From Pseudomonas frederiksbergensis (GTDB taxonomy: Bacteria > Pseudomonadota > Gammaproteobacteria > Pseudomonadales > Pseudomonadaceae): DNA of 64,000 nt. Shown here one piece after another: positions 1-9,779 of this stretch. Numbering within the stretch: the first letter of the stretch is position 1; the number at the start of each line of letters is the position of its first letter. Location of the stretch: positions 1,426,001-1,490,000 of the forward strand of contig NZ_CP017886.1 of assembly GCF_001874645.1 (NCBI RefSeq), read 5' to 3'. Under the pieces are notes generated by a model. The model was not told the DNA's origin and searched no databases. It worked only from the letters and a program-made list of their open reading frames with translations. The position numbers and the translations under genes were made by a program.

Positions 1-836
1 CTCAGCCAGACCATGGACAGGTCCAGGGTCGGCGTCTTGAACGGGAACGGCTCCTTGAACAACTGGCCCAAGGCGGCCATCGCTGTTGCGGTGTAGTCCG
101 GCAAGCTGGCAATCAGATCGGTCCCCGCGAGCAGGGCCGGCAAGGCACTGTATTGCGGCACCGAGAGCACCACCTGGCGCTTGCGACCGATTTCGGCCAG
201 CCACTCATCGGCAAAACCGCTGACATTGGCCGTGTGTGAAACCAGCACATGGGGCCGCGAACAGTACTCATCGAGGGTCAGGGGTGTAGCGGAGGCATCG
301 GCGCGCAGTATGCAGGGCTGAATGTGCCGCAGCAGTTTGCGCTTGGCATTGGCCGGCAGGCCGCGGGTCTGGCTGATGCCTACCGTGATGTCACCGGACG
401 CCAGCAAGTCCGGAATTCGCCAGTAATCGACATGCTGAACCACGAACACCACTTGCGGCGCTTCCTGACGCAAGGCGCGCAACAGCGGCGGCAGCAAACC
501 GAACTCGACGTCATCGGACAACCCGATGCGGAAGGTCATGTTGCTGCTGGCAGGATCGAAGTGGTGGGTCAGGCTCAACGCCGAGGACAATGCATCCAGC
601 GCCGGCGAGAGGTGTTGAATAAGCTCCTCGGCCCTCGCTGTCGGCTCCATGCGGTGGCCGACCCGGATAAACAGCGGATCGTTGAACATCGCACGCAAAC
701 GGTTGAGTGCCGAGCTGATGGTCGGTTGCCCGAGAAACAGCTTCTCCGCCACTCGCGTCACGTTGCGTTCGAGCATCAGCGTCTCGAACACCACCATCAA
801 ATTGATGTCGGCCTTACGCAGTTCATTACGATTCAT
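1..836 (-). CDS. LysR-family transcriptional regulator (3' end outside window)
   Basis: The reading frame starts with ATG at 836 (MNRNELRKADINLMVVFETL) and stays open to the window edge, giving 278 codons of an expected ~300-310. Residues ~10-70 form the winged helix-turn-helix (ERNVTRVAEKLFLGQPTISSAL), followed by a LysR substrate-binding domain that ends here at the typical 'LSMVWL' strand. The inducer and targets cannot be read from the sequence. It points away from the DUF1508 gene and the RND operon, so a regulatory link to them is not implied. The family call is secure; the C-terminus is missing only because the window begins here. Confidence 0.9.
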   Translation of the reverse strand, partial: MNRNELRKADINLMVVFETLMLERNVTRVAEKLFLGQPTISSALNRLRAMFNDPLFIRVGHRMEPTARAEELIQHLSPALDALSSALSLTHHFDPASSNMTFRIGLSDDVEFGLLPPLLRALRQEAPQVVFVVQHVDYWRIPDLLASGDITVGISQTRGLPANAKRKLLRHIQPCILRADASATPLTLDEYCSRPHVLVSHTANVSGFADEWLAEIGRKRQVVLSVPQYSALPALLAGTDLIASLPDYTATAMAALGQLFKEPFPFKTPTLDLSMVWL

Positions 837-950
837 CAGCTGCCTCCAGTCCTCAAGACTGGAGACAGTTTATGAAGCTGTGGGGAGCGCCGTCTATCGG
901 CAAGAAAAATTCCCTGTACGGCCCCCGCAATCAGGACCTGCGACACGAAG

Positions 951-971
951 CTGCCCGACATGTCCGGGCAG
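951..971. terminator. Short hairpin downstream of the DUF1508 gene
   Basis: A perfect 7-bp stem (CTGCCCG/CGGGCAG) with a 7-nt loop lies about 30 bp beyond the stop of the leftward DUF1508 gene. It has no T-tract on either strand, so it may only be a transcript-end stabiliser and not a true intrinsic terminator. Confidence 0.3.
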
Positions 972-1001
972 ATTCGCTTCAACACTCCAGCAGGTACTTG
1001 C

Positions 1002-1193
1002 CTAGATTTCCTTCACCGACGTTTCGTTGTGGACGCTTTTGATCAACCCGATCACGTGCAGGCAATCCGCCTTGTTGACGTACGACTCGCCACTGGCAAC
1101 CGTCTCATGATTGGCCGCCCTTAAACGCCAGCGCCATTGGCCCTTCCCGGTAAGCGGGGAGCCTCGCGACTGCCTGTAAATCTCAAAGTACAT
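1002..1193 (-). CDS. DUF1508 / YegP-like small protein
   Basis: This 63-residue protein has the single DUF1508 (UPF0339) repeat: an N-terminal 'MYFEIYRQ' strand, 'GQWRWRLRAANHETVASGESYVNKADCLHVIGLIK', then a short acidic tail. Such proteins are small cytosolic alpha+beta units of unknown biochemical role, and many have two tandem repeats; this one has one. A strong ribosome binding site (AAGGAGCG) precedes the ATG, which supports it as a real gene. It stands alone. Confidence 0.8.
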   Translation of the reverse strand: MYFEIYRQSRGSPLTGKGQWRWRLRAANHETVASGESYVNKADCLHVIGLIKSVHNETSVKEI

Positions 1194-1615
1194 GGTTCGC
1201 TCCTTGCGACAGCTGATAACGACAGACTCCTGGTCTGTGCACGCAGAGTAGACGAGTGATTCAAGATTTAACGGCGCTCAAAAGTAAGCAAACATTGCCC
1301 AAAAAACACTCCGTCTCGACGAAAGCCAACAGACACTGAGGCCCGTAAAAAGGGTGACTAAGTACAGTCACTTTTCAGGAAACAGTACTTATTTTTCATA
1401 CAGCGCCTATACCGCATTCATCCCGATCCGCTCACAAAAAGCTCAGCACAAACAAGATCGCTCCGTCATTCCGCCGCCCCCCATACCTGCCTACTACGAC
1501 AGCTATCCGTCCGATGATGAGCACCATGGGTGGATATACCTCAAAAAAGTCGCTTTTTTGTTCATCACCCGCCAAGGGATAGTCCTGCCATCTCATTGAT
1601 TTCAGGAAATACCCC
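1194..1615. other. Intergenic region, 422 bp, no supported gene
   Basis: This stretch separates the divergent DUF1508 gene and the DsbA/RND operon, so it should hold both promoters. It is more A+T-rich than its surroundings. An open frame at 1354-1599 has no ribosome binding site and no recognisable motif, and I do not call it. Confidence 0.5.
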
Positions 1616-2275
1616 ATGCCGTCTCTAAAAGTTGAATATTTTCATGATGTTGTGTGTGGCTGGTGCTTTGTACTGAGCCCTCGTTTGAAAGCGTTGAGCG
1701 AAGAGTTCGATCTGGATATCCAGCATCGCAGTTTCGTCCTGCAATCGAACAACGCGCAGATGATCCAGCGTTTCGGTTCGATGCCCAAGGCCAAGGAAGT
1801 AATCCTCCAGCACTGGGAACAGTGCGCAAAAGCCGAAGAGGTCAAGCGCATCAATATCGAAGGCATGCGCCAACAGGATTTTGAATACCCCTCGGGCCTG
1901 CTGGCCGCCAAAGCCTGTCAGACCGCCCAGGCCCTGGCCGGTCCCAAGGCCCACGAACTGATGTTTGACCGACTGCAACGCGCCCATCTGGTAGAGAGCC
2001 GCAACATCGGCAGCCTGCAGACCATCCTCGAAGTGGCCGAGGAGCAAGGCTTCACCGCGGAACACTTCGCCCAGTACCTGGAACAGCACGCGCTGAGTGC
2101 CCTGGAAAACGACCTCGCCCGAGGCCGGGCCCTGAACATCAGCTCGGTGCCGAGCCTGGTGGTCGAAGGACTGTGGGTAATACCGGGGGCTCTGTCGCTG
2201 GACATGCTGCGCGGCAACTTCAAACAAATCCAGCAAGCCACTGCTGACAACCTGCCGATCGTCGAGGACAACTGA
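1616..2275 (+). CDS. DsbA-family thiol oxidoreductase (FrnE-like)
   Basis: This is a 219-residue thioredoxin-fold protein of the DsbA/2-hydroxychromene-carboxylate isomerase group. The N-terminal beta strand 'LKVEYFHDVVCGWCF' carries a CGWC redox motif at about residues 14-17. The helical insert follows, then the cis-Pro loop 'ISSVPSLVVEG' near residue 180. There is no signal peptide, so it should act in the cytoplasm like FrnE. The ATG is preceded by AGGAA at good spacing. Its stop lies one base before the start of the membrane-fusion protein gene, so it is co-transcribed with the RND pump. The substrate is unknown; a role in detoxification or redox tailoring of the pump's cargo is inference. 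Confidence 0.85.
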   Translation: MPSLKVEYFHDVVCGWCFVLSPRLKALSEEFDLDIQHRSFVLQSNNAQMIQRFGSMPKAKEVILQHWEQCAKAEEVKRINIEGMRQQDFEYPSGLLAAKACQTAQALAGPKAHELMFDRLQRAHLVESRNIGSLQTILEVAEEQGFTAEHFAQYLEQHALSALENDLARGRALNISSVPSLVVEGLWVIPGALSLDMLRGNFKQIQQATADNLPIVEDN

Positions 2276-2276
2276 G

Positions 2277-3392
2277 ATGAAAATGACTTATTGGCTCAGC
2301 GGCGGCACTGCGCTGGCAGCGGCGATCGGGATTGCCGCCTTCACCCCGCTGTTGGCCAGCGGCAAGGCCGACAAGCCTGCCGCATCAGTGGCCGCGCTGA
2401 CCCCGGTGGCCGTGGCCAGCGTGATCTCCGGCCCGATCCCGGTGGAGCTTTCCGGCGTCGGCACCCTCGAAGCGGTGAATCAGGTCCAGGTCTCGCCGGA
2501 AGTCGGCGGGCGGATCGTGCAACTGAACTTCACCTCCGGCAAAAGCGTCAGCGCCGGCCAGGTGCTGATCAAGCTCAATGATGAACCCGACCAGGGTGAC
2601 ATGAGCAAGCTACAGGCCCAGGCCAAGAACGCCCGGCTGGCCCTGGAACGCACCCGCAAAGTCTTGCTGCTGGCCTCCACGCAATCGCAACTGGATCAGG
2701 CTCAGGCCAACTATGATCAGGTGCGCGGGGAGATCGCCGGCGTCCAGGCGGTGATCAATCAGAAGACCATCCGCGCACCGTTCGCCGGGGTCCTGGGTAT
2801 TCGCCGCGCCAACCTGGGCCAGTACCTCAACCCCGGCGATCCGGTGGTGACCCTGACCGACCTCTCGCGCCTGTTCGTCAACTTCCCGATGCCGGAACAG
2901 ACCGCGGCCCAGTTGCAACCTGGCCAAGAGGTCCATTTGCGCGTCGACGCCTACCCGGACCGGTTGTTCAAGGCCATTGTCAGCACCCTCGAACAGCAGA
3001 TCGATCCGGGCGCCCGCTCCATGCAGGTCCAGGCCACGCTGGACAATCCTGACCTGTTGCTCAAACCGGGGATGTTCGCCGACGTCACGATTTCACTGCC
3101 CAACCCGACCACCGCCCTGACCGTGCCGGAAACCGCGATCAACTACACCGCCTACGGCAACTCGGTGTTTGTGGTGCGCGACAACGGCGGCCAACTGAAG
3201 GTCGAGCAGGTGTTCGTCAAGGTCGGCCCCCGTCATCGCGATCGCATCGTCGTGCTCGATGCGATCAAACCCGGCGAGCGCGTGGTGATTTCCGGCCAGA
3301 TCAAGCTGAGCAACGGCCTGCCGGTGCGCATCACCGAGGATGCCATGGCCCAGAACAATGGCCCGCTCCTGGATATGGCGCAAAAGCAATGA
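2277..3392 (+). CDS. RND efflux membrane-fusion protein (MexH-like)
   Basis: This 371-residue periplasmic adaptor links the inner-membrane RND pump to the outer-membrane channel. An uncleaved or signal-type hydrophobic segment (residues ~8-25) is followed by the split lipoyl domain: 'VSPEVGGRIVQLNFTSGKSVSAGQVLIKLND' and, after a short coiled-coil hairpin, 'IRAPFAGVLGIRRANLGQYLNPGDPVVTL'. Then come the beta-barrel and membrane-proximal domains ending near residue 350. No lipobox Cys is visible. It starts one base after the DsbA-like gene's stop, and the RND gene begins 46 bp downstream. The family is certain; the MexH likeness is a judgement based on its RND partner. Confidence 0.9.
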   Translation: MKMTYWLSGGTALAAAIGIAAFTPLLASGKADKPAASVAALTPVAVASVISGPIPVELSGVGTLEAVNQVQVSPEVGGRIVQLNFTSGKSVSAGQVLIKLNDEPDQGDMSKLQAQAKNARLALERTRKVLLLASTQSQLDQAQANYDQVRGEIAGVQAVINQKTIRAPFAGVLGIRRANLGQYLNPGDPVVTLTDLSRLFVNFPMPEQTAAQLQPGQEVHLRVDAYPDRLFKAIVSTLEQQIDPGARSMQVQATLDNPDLLLKPGMFADVTISLPNPTTALTVPETAINYTAYGNSVFVVRDNGGQLKVEQVFVKVGPRHRDRIVVLDAIKPGERVVISGQIKLSNGLPVRITEDAMAQNNGPLLDMAQKQ

Positions 3393-3438
3393 AGCGTTCC
3401 CCTCGCCAACGAGCAACTGAAGAAGGCTCTGTTCCGGT

Positions 3439-6400
3439 ATGAAATTCACCGACCTGTTTATTCGTCGCCCCGTGCTGACGCTGGTGGTCAGCGCGCTGAT
3501 CGTGATGCTCGGCGTTCTGGCCCTGCTCAACCTGCCGATACGCCAGTATCCGGCGCTGGAAAGCGCGACCATCACCGTCACCACCAGTTATCCCGGCGCG
3601 CGATCGTCGCTGATGCAGGGGTTTGTCACCCAACCGATCTCCCAGGCCGTAGCCTCGGTGGACGGGGTCGATTACCTGACGTCCAGTTCGACCCAGGGCA
3701 AGAGCCTGATCAGCATCCGCCTGAAACTTAACGCCGACTCCAACAAGGCACTGACGGAAATCATGGCGGCGGTCAATCAGGTGAAATACCGCTTGCCCGA
3801 AGGCGCCTATGACTCGGTGATCGCCAAGTCGTCCGGTGAAGGTACGGCGGTGATCTATGTGGGTTTCTCCAGCAAGGATATCGGCCTGCCGGCCATTACC
3901 GATTACCTGTCGCGGGTGATCCAGCCGTTGTATTCGTCCATCGACGGCGTCGCCAATGCCGAAGTGCTCGGCGGTCAGACCCTGGCCATGCGCCTGTGGC
4001 TGGACCCGGTGCGCATGGCGGCGCGCAATATCTCCGCCGGCGACGTGGCCGAGGCGATCCGCAAGAACAACTTCCAGGCAGCCCCCGGCCAGACCAAGGG
4101 CGCGTACGTTTCGGCCAACATCAACATCAACACCGACCTGACCAGCGTCGAGCAGTTTCGCCAGTTGGTGATCAAGAGCAAGGGCGACACGCTGATCCGT
4201 CTGAGTGACATCGGCACTGCCGAATTGGGCGCCACCGCCTATGAAACCAGCGGCATCATGGACGGTGAGAAGAGCGTCTTCATCGGCCTGCACCCGACGC
4301 CCAGCGGCAACCCGCTGACCATCGTCAAAGGGGTCGAGGACATGATGCCTCACGTGCAGAAAACCCTGCCGCCGGGCATGACCATGAACATCGTTTTCGA
4401 GGTCGCGCGCTTTATCAAGGCGTCCATCGACGAAGTGATGCGCACCTTGCTGGAAGCGGTGGTCATCGTTGCCGTAGTGATTTTCCTGTTCCTCGGTTCG
4501 ATGCGCACGGTACTGATTCCGCTGGTGACGATTCCGCTGTCGCTGGTCGGCGCCGCGGCGATGATGCACCTGTTCGGCTTCAGCATTAACCTGCTGACGT
4601 TGCTGTCGATGGTACTGGCGATCGGGCTGGTGGTGGACGACGCCATTGTGGTGGTGGAGAACGTCCACCGGCATATCGAGTCAGGCAAGTCACCGCTGCA
4701 TGCGGCGATGGTGGGCGCACGGGAAATCAGTGGTCCGGTGATCGCCATGACCATCACCCTCGCGGCGGTTTACGCACCCATCGGCCTGATGGGCGGCCTC
4801 ACGGGCGCACTGTTCAAAGAGTTCGCCTTCACCCTCGCAGGGGCGGTGATTGTCTCCGGGATCGTCGCCTTGACGCTGTCGCCGCTGATGAGCTCGTTGC
4901 TGCTCACCAGCAAGTCCAACGAAGGCGTGATGGCCCGTGGCGCGGAACGGTTCTTCCACTGGCTGGGCGACAAGTACGGCCGCGTGCTGGACTTCTCGTT
5001 GCACCACGCGTGGATCACTGCTGTGATTGCCGTGCTGGTATTCGCCAGCCTGCCGTTCCTCTACCTCAACGCCCAGCGTGAACTGGCCCCCGGCGAAGAC
5101 CAGGCGCAAGTGCTGGCGGTAGCCAAGGCCCCGCAATACGCCAACATCGACTACACCGAAACCTACTCGCGCAAACTCGATACCTTGTTGGGCACCTACC
5201 CGGAAACCGACATGACCTGGGTCGTGGTCGGCAACGACGGACCACGCAGTGCATTCGGTGGCGCCAACCTCAGCGAATGGAACAAACGCACCCGCAGTGC
5301 TGACACCATTCAGGCCCAGGTGCAGCAGGAAGCGAACGAGATCGAAGGCATGAGCATCTTTGCCTTCCAGTTGCCGTCGTTGCCGGGGTCCACCGGTGGT
5401 CTGCCAGTGCAGATGGTGATTCAGAGCTCCCAGGATCACCGCGTGGTGTTCGAGGAACTGGAACGCATCAAGCAAGCGGCGCGCGACAGCGGGCTGTTCG
5501 CCGTGGTCGACAGCGACCTGGACTTCAACAGCCCGTTGGTCAACATCAAGATCGACCGCACCAAGGCTAACGACCTTGGTATCAGCATGCAGGCGATCGG
5601 CGATTCACTGGCAGTGCTGGTGGGCGAAAACTACATCAACCGCTTCGCCCTCAATGGTCGGGCCTACGATGTGATTCCGCAGGTGCCGCGCAACCAGCGT
5701 GTGTCCGGCGAACTGCTGGTCGGCCAATACGTCGAGGCGGCCAACGGCGCGCACATTCCGCTGTCGACACTGGTCAGTTTCGAGATGGCGGTGGAAGCGA
5801 ACAAACTGACCCAGTTCAACCAGCTGAACTCGGCCACCCTGCAAGCCGTTCCCGCGCCCGGTGTCAGCATCGGCGATGCGGTGAAATTCCTGACCGCACA
5901 AGCCCAGACATTGCCTACCGGCTTTACCCATGACTGGCTGTCGGATGCCCGCCAATTCGTCCAGGAAGGCAGCGCGTTGATGATCACTTTCGCCTTCGCG
6001 ATTCTGGTGATCTACCTGGTACTGGCAGCGCAATTCGAGAGCCTGCGCGACCCGTTGGTGATTCTGATCAGTGTGCCGTTGTCGATCTGCGGCGCGTTGA
6101 TTCCGCTGTACCTGGGCTACGCCACCGTCAATATCTATACCCAGATCGGGTTGGTGACGCTGATCGGTCTGATCAGCAAGCACGGGATCCTGATGGTCGA
6201 GTTCGCCAACGAACTGCAACAGCGCCAGCAACTCGACCGGCGCACCGCCATCGAACAGGCGGCGTTGATCCGTTTGCGGCCGATTCTGATGACCACCGCC
6301 GCCATGGTGGTGGGGCTGATCCCACTGCTGCTGGCCAGCGGCGCGGGTGCCCACAGCCGATTCAGCCTGGGTCTGGTGATTGTGGTCGGGATGCTGGTGG

Positions 6401-6525
6401 GCACGCTGTTCACGCTGTTCATCCTGCCCACCGTTTATACCTACCTGGCCAAGGATCACCGAGCGGCTCAGCACTCGGCCCGCAATCAGGAACTCAGCCA
6501 GGTCAGCAACGCCCTGACGAACTGA
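3439..6525 (+). CDS. RND (HAE1) multidrug efflux permease, MexI-like
   Basis: This is a full-length 1028-residue proton-driven efflux pump with two large periplasmic loops and 12 predicted membrane helices. TM1 follows 'FTDLFIRRPVLTLVVS'. TM4 carries the proton-relay Asp pair in 'GLVVDDAIVVVEN' (around residue 400), and TM10 has the conserved Lys in 'LISKHGILMVEFAN'. The N-terminal third (for example 'NNFQAAPGQTKGAYVSAN') resembles MexI of the P. aeruginosa MexGHI-OpmD pump more than MexB as I recall them. MexGHI is known for handling phenazine intermediates, but cargo cannot be deduced here. It forms a tripartite pump with the adaptor before it and the outer-membrane factor after it. Confidence 0.93.
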   Translation: MKFTDLFIRRPVLTLVVSALIVMLGVLALLNLPIRQYPALESATITVTTSYPGARSSLMQGFVTQPISQAVASVDGVDYLTSSSTQGKSLISIRLKLNADSNKALTEIMAAVNQVKYRLPEGAYDSVIAKSSGEGTAVIYVGFSSKDIGLPAITDYLSRVIQPLYSSIDGVANAEVLGGQTLAMRLWLDPVRMAARNISAGDVAEAIRKNNFQAAPGQTKGAYVSANININTDLTSVEQFRQLVIKSKGDTLIRLSDIGTAELGATAYETSGIMDGEKSVFIGLHPTPSGNPLTIVKGVEDMMPHVQKTLPPGMTMNIVFEVARFIKASIDEVMRTLLEAVVIVAVVIFLFLGSMRTVLIPLVTIPLSLVGAAAMMHLFGFSINLLTLLSMVLAIGLVVDDAIVVVENVHRHIESGKSPLHAAMVGAREISGPVIAMTITLAAVYAPIGLMGGLTGALFKEFAFTLAGAVIVSGIVALTLSPLMSSLLLTSKSNEGVMARGAERFFHWLGDKYGRVLDFSLHHAWITAVIAVLVFASLPFLYLNAQRELAPGEDQAQVLAVAKAPQYANIDYTETYSRKLDTLLGTYPETDMTWVVVGNDGPRSAFGGANLSEWNKRTRSADTIQAQVQQEANEIEGMSIFAFQLPSLPGSTGGLPVQMVIQSSQDHRVVFEELERIKQAARDSGLFAVVDSDLDFNSPLVNIKIDRTKANDLGISMQAIGDSLAVLVGENYINRFALNGRAYDVIPQVPRNQRVSGELLVGQYVEAANGAHIPLSTLVSFEMAVEANKLTQFNQLNSATLQAVPAPGVSIGDAVKFLTAQAQTLPTGFTHDWLSDARQFVQEGSALMITFAFAILVIYLVLAAQFESLRDPLVILISVPLSICGALIPLYLGYATVNIYTQIGLVTLIGLISKHGILMVEFANELQQRQQLDRRTAIEQAALIRLRPILMTTAAMVVGLIPLLLASGAGAHSRFSLGLVIVVGMLVGTLFTLFILPTVYTYLAKDHRAAQHSARNQELSQVSNALTN

Positions 6526-6614
6526 TTCCGCCCCCAACTGTTTTCATCTTGCCACCTGCCCCAGAACCCGCACCGGGTTCTGCGGGACAGGCTGGCCGAA
6601 AAAGAGTACCTGCC

Positions 6615-8003
6615 ATGTTCAGATTGTCTTTGATAACCCTGCTGATCCTCGCCACCCATGCCAACGCCGTTGAAACATCCCCACGCAGCACACTGATGTC
6701 GGTGTACAGCCAGGTCGTGGAACACAACAGCGAAATAGCCGCCGCTCAGGAAGACTACTTCGCCCGCCGCGAAGCCGTGCCCCAGGCACGGGCCGACCTG
6801 TTGCCGCAGATAGACCTGCAAGCCCTGAACGGCAGCACCCGGACCAACCTGCACGATGTCGACACTCGCAATGGCAGCCTGTACCGCGTGACCTTGAACC
6901 AGCCGCTGTTCGATGCCGCGCACTGGTTCAACCTCAAGTCCGCGCACTCCTTGAGCGAGCAGGCTCAACTGGACTTCTCCACCGTCCAGCAAGAGCTGGT
7001 GCTCAAGACCGCCCAGACCTATTTCGACACGCTGCTGGCCGAAGACACCCTGGCCGCCACCAAAGCCGAACTGCGCGCTTTCGAGCGGCAGTTGAACCAG
7101 ACCCGGCAGCGCTACGACGCCGGCCTATCGGACCAGAACGACGTACTTTCGGCGCAGGCCAGCTTCGACCGTTCCCATGCCAGCGTGATCAATGCCCAGC
7201 GCCTGACCGACGACGCTTACCAGGCGCTGAATCGCCTGACCGGCCAGCCTCAGGCACCCTTGATCGGCATCCGCCATACCCTCCCCGTCGAGCCACCGGT
7301 GCCCAACGAAGCCCAGTCCTGGGTTGACCAGGCGCTGACACAAAACCTGCGCCTGCGTGCCAGTCAGGTGAGAACCCAGGCGGCACAGGAAAACCTGCGC
7401 AGCCAAAAGGCCGAACACTTGCCTACCTTGGGATTGCAATTGGGATATGCAGAGGGTGACGCCGATGTGATGGACAACCCACCCGCCTTCGGCCACCGCG
7501 GCGGTAATGAGAAACAGAGTTCGGTGCTGCTGAACTTCAAGCTGCCGCTGTACAGCGGTGGGCGCACCAGCTCTCGGGTTCGCGAGGCTTATCACCGTTT
7601 CGACGAAAGCGAATACGACCAGACCAGCCTGCAACGGGAGGTGGTCGAGGCCTCACGCAATGCCTTTCGTTCGGTCAACAGCGAGCGCGAACAGGTGCGC
7701 GCCTTGCGCCAGACCATCATCTCCAGCCAGGGCGCGCTGCACGCGACGGAAGTCGGCTATGAAGTGGGTAATCGCAACATCGTCGACATCCTGTCCGCCC
7801 AGCGTGATCTGTACAACGCGGTACGCGAATACAACCTGGCCCGCTACAGCTACATTCTCAGCGGCCTGCGCCTGAAACTTGCGGCCGGAACCTTGAGCCC
7901 CGCTGACCTGCAAAGTCTGGCGCAGTACCTGAAACCCGATTACGACCCCGACAAGGACTTCCTGCCGGCAGACCTGACGCAACAAGGCGTCAAGACACTC
8001 TGA
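6615..8003 (+). CDS. TolC-family outer-membrane efflux channel
   Basis: This is the outer-membrane factor of the pump, 462 residues from the ATG at 6615. I chose this ATG over upstream in-frame starts because it gives a proper signal peptide (MFRLSLITLLILATHANAV). Two TolC repeats are visible, each with long alpha-barrel helices: 'ETQDYF..REAVPQARADLLPQI' at ~30-70 and 'NLRLRASQVRTQAAQENLRSQKAEHLPTLGLQLGY' at ~245-285. The 'PLYSGGRTSSRVREA' beta-strand segment follows. No lipobox is present, which is TolC-like and not OprM-like. It ends 33 bp before the end of a convergent LysR gene. Confidence 0.9.
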   Translation: MFRLSLITLLILATHANAVETSPRSTLMSVYSQVVEHNSEIAAAQEDYFARREAVPQARADLLPQIDLQALNGSTRTNLHDVDTRNGSLYRVTLNQPLFDAAHWFNLKSAHSLSEQAQLDFSTVQQELVLKTAQTYFDTLLAEDTLAATKAELRAFERQLNQTRQRYDAGLSDQNDVLSAQASFDRSHASVINAQRLTDDAYQALNRLTGQPQAPLIGIRHTLPVEPPVPNEAQSWVDQALTQNLRLRASQVRTQAAQENLRSQKAEHLPTLGLQLGYAEGDADVMDNPPAFGHRGGNEKQSSVLLNFKLPLYSGGRTSSRVREAYHRFDESEYDQTSLQREVVEASRNAFRSVNSEREQVRALRQTIISSQGALHATEVGYEVGNRNIVDILSAQRDLYNAVREYNLARYSYILSGLRLKLAAGTLSPADLQSLAQYLKPDYDPDKDFLPADLTQQGVKTL

Positions 8004-8036
8004 GGAAAACCGGTTCGCCACAAGTAGGTTACGGTT

Positions 8037-8960
8037 TCAGAGCGCCAGGGCCAGGGCCTCGGACTTGTCGCTCTTGATGCCCTGGCAGAGCTCGCGAATG
8101 ATGTCGGTCATCAGCCGGACTTCCGGGTTGAGCTTGTACTCTTCCGGAAAGCCCATATACATCGGCACTTCGCGTTCACGCTGATGGCACAGCGGCACCG
8201 TGCGCAACTGACCGCTCGCCAGCTTCTCGCTGACCATGTGCTCCGGCAGCCAGGCAAAGCCCAGGCCTCGTTCGACAAAGGTCAACGCGGTGCTCAGGTT
8301 GCTCACGGTCCAGCGCTGCGACGTGCCGAGCCAACCGCTGTTCTGCGAGGTGCGCATGCCCGAATCGCGAATCACGATTTGCCGGTAGTCTTTCATGTCG
8401 GTAAGGCTCAGCTCGCCGTTGAAATGGGCCAGTGAGTGATCGGACGCCACGACGCACAGCAGCGAGACGTTGAGCAAGAATTCCTGCATGTAACCCGCCG
8501 GCAGACTGCTGGCGATGCCCAGCTCGACCTTGCCGTCTTCCAGCAGTTCGCGTGCGCCGGACAACGCTGTTTCGTACAGCCGGATACGGTGCCCTTGCAG
8601 GACGGAGGAAAACCGGAACAGCGCCTGCTCCAGCAAATCGGCGGGAAACAGCATGTCGACCGCCAGCGCGTGTTCGGTAAACAGCCCTGGCTGGTACTGA
8701 TTGGCCAGTCGCTCAAGCTTTTGCGCCGAACCCAGCAAGTGCTTGGCCTGAGGCAGCAGGGCTTGGCCCAGAGGCGTCAATACGGCCTTGCGTCCCTCAA
8801 TCAGGAACAGTTCCTGACCCAGCAGGGCTTCCATGCGGTTGACCGAATGGCTGATGGCCGACTGCGACTTGAACATGTGCTCGCCGGCCTGCTGGAAACC
8901 GCCACACTCAACCGTAGAAACAAAAGCCTGCCACTGGTCGAGACTGATCTTGGAAAACAT
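8037..8960 (-). CDS. LysR-family transcriptional regulator between pump and biosynthetic cluster
   Basis: This 307-residue regulator has an N-terminal helix-turn-helix ('GGFQQAGEHMFKSQSAISHSVNRME', ~residues 20-44) and a LysR co-inducer domain. The strong ribosome binding site AAGGAGG lies 7 bases before the ATG. It is transcribed leftward, divergent from the HMG-CoA synthase operon, across an 819-bp gap. Such divergent placement often means control of the neighbouring operon, so it is the best candidate for a cluster regulator. That link is inference, and the effector is unknown. Confidence 0.9.
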   Translation of the reverse strand: MFSKISLDQWQAFVSTVECGGFQQAGEHMFKSQSAISHSVNRMEALLGQELFLIEGRKAVLTPLGQALLPQAKHLLGSAQKLERLANQYQPGLFTEHALAVDMLFPADLLEQALFRFSSVLQGHRIRLYETALSGARELLEDGKVELGIASSLPAGYMQEFLLNVSLLCVVASDHSLAHFNGELSLTDMKDYRQIVIRDSGMRTSQNSGWLGTSQRWTVSNLSTALTFVERGLGFAWLPEHMVSEKLASGQLRTVPLCHQREREVPMYMGFPEEYKLNPEVRLMTDIIRELCQGIKSDKSEALALAL

Positions 8961-9779
8961 TCGAACCTCCTTGTCCGTATCGGGTAAACATCAGAGCTAC
9001 TGCGACGTGGCGTTTTACCACAAAAAACCCTCTCACCCTACTCCATCGACGCTCTTGATTCGTGCGTGCACACGGTCGATCCGTGTCGTTTTAGAACACA
9101 TGAAAACAATGATTGGGTTGACTCAACTTAATTCACTTTTCCAGACCCGCTCTTTACCTTTCTCAAGGTTACCCGCCGCAAACACTGGTACTCGCGTTCC
9201 AAATACTGCTATCGCACAACACGCCAGGAGCCTGTTTAAGAAAAAACAAATCATCGCCTTAGGTCACTGTAAAAAACACCGTCTCTTTCAACTTCCCTAC
9301 GACTGACTGATCACTCCAGTGGGTGCGCAGTCTGTTGCGTTGTTATTTAAGTTTTTCAACTCCTGAATGACTCCCTTCTTTAGCGCCCTCCTCCACAAGC
9401 CCCTTGCCAGAGCCACAGACCTTGTTTTTTTCAGGGGTAAACCGGCCAACACCTTAAGCATACCTTTGTAACTTTTCTGTCACACCCCGTCTCTACCGCT
9501 GTTCATAAAACAGCCACATCGGTGCCGTGTGCAGCAGAATCACCGATTTTTATATGAATAAAGCCTGCGCCAAAACTGTGCATGATGGCTGATGGCCGCC
9601 TAAAAACAATCACATGCATAAGCGTAATGAAAAACATGAAGGGAGGTACTGGATCCAATCGGAATATTTCGCTTTTCCAGCGTGAGAGGGTTACGGCAAT
9701 AATTTGTCGTCATTTGATTACTTAATAAATCGACGCCGCACTGCAGAACACCAACACCTAACCTATGGAATAAAAGATC
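8961..9779. other. A+T-rich intergenic region upstream of the biosynthetic operon, 819 bp
   Basis: This gap is clearly richer in A+T than the flanking genes, with runs such as 'aataatttgtcgtcatttg', and should hold the divergent promoters for the LysR gene and the HMG-CoA synthase operon. Frames crossing it (8833-9306 and a 32-codon frame near 9627) lack motifs and are not called. I see no tRNA, terminator or repeat in it. Its length leaves room for a small RNA or for multiple operators, but nothing specific is visible. Confidence 0.5.

Noticed and set aside
1354..1599. 81-codon frame before the DsbA-like gene
   Set aside because: No ribosome binding site, no motif, and it lies in the expected promoter region.
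3331..4674. 447-codon leftward open frame opposite the RND permease
   Set aside because: Antisense to a conserved permease; His/Gln/Arg/Asp-rich composition typical of a shadow frame; no ribosome site.
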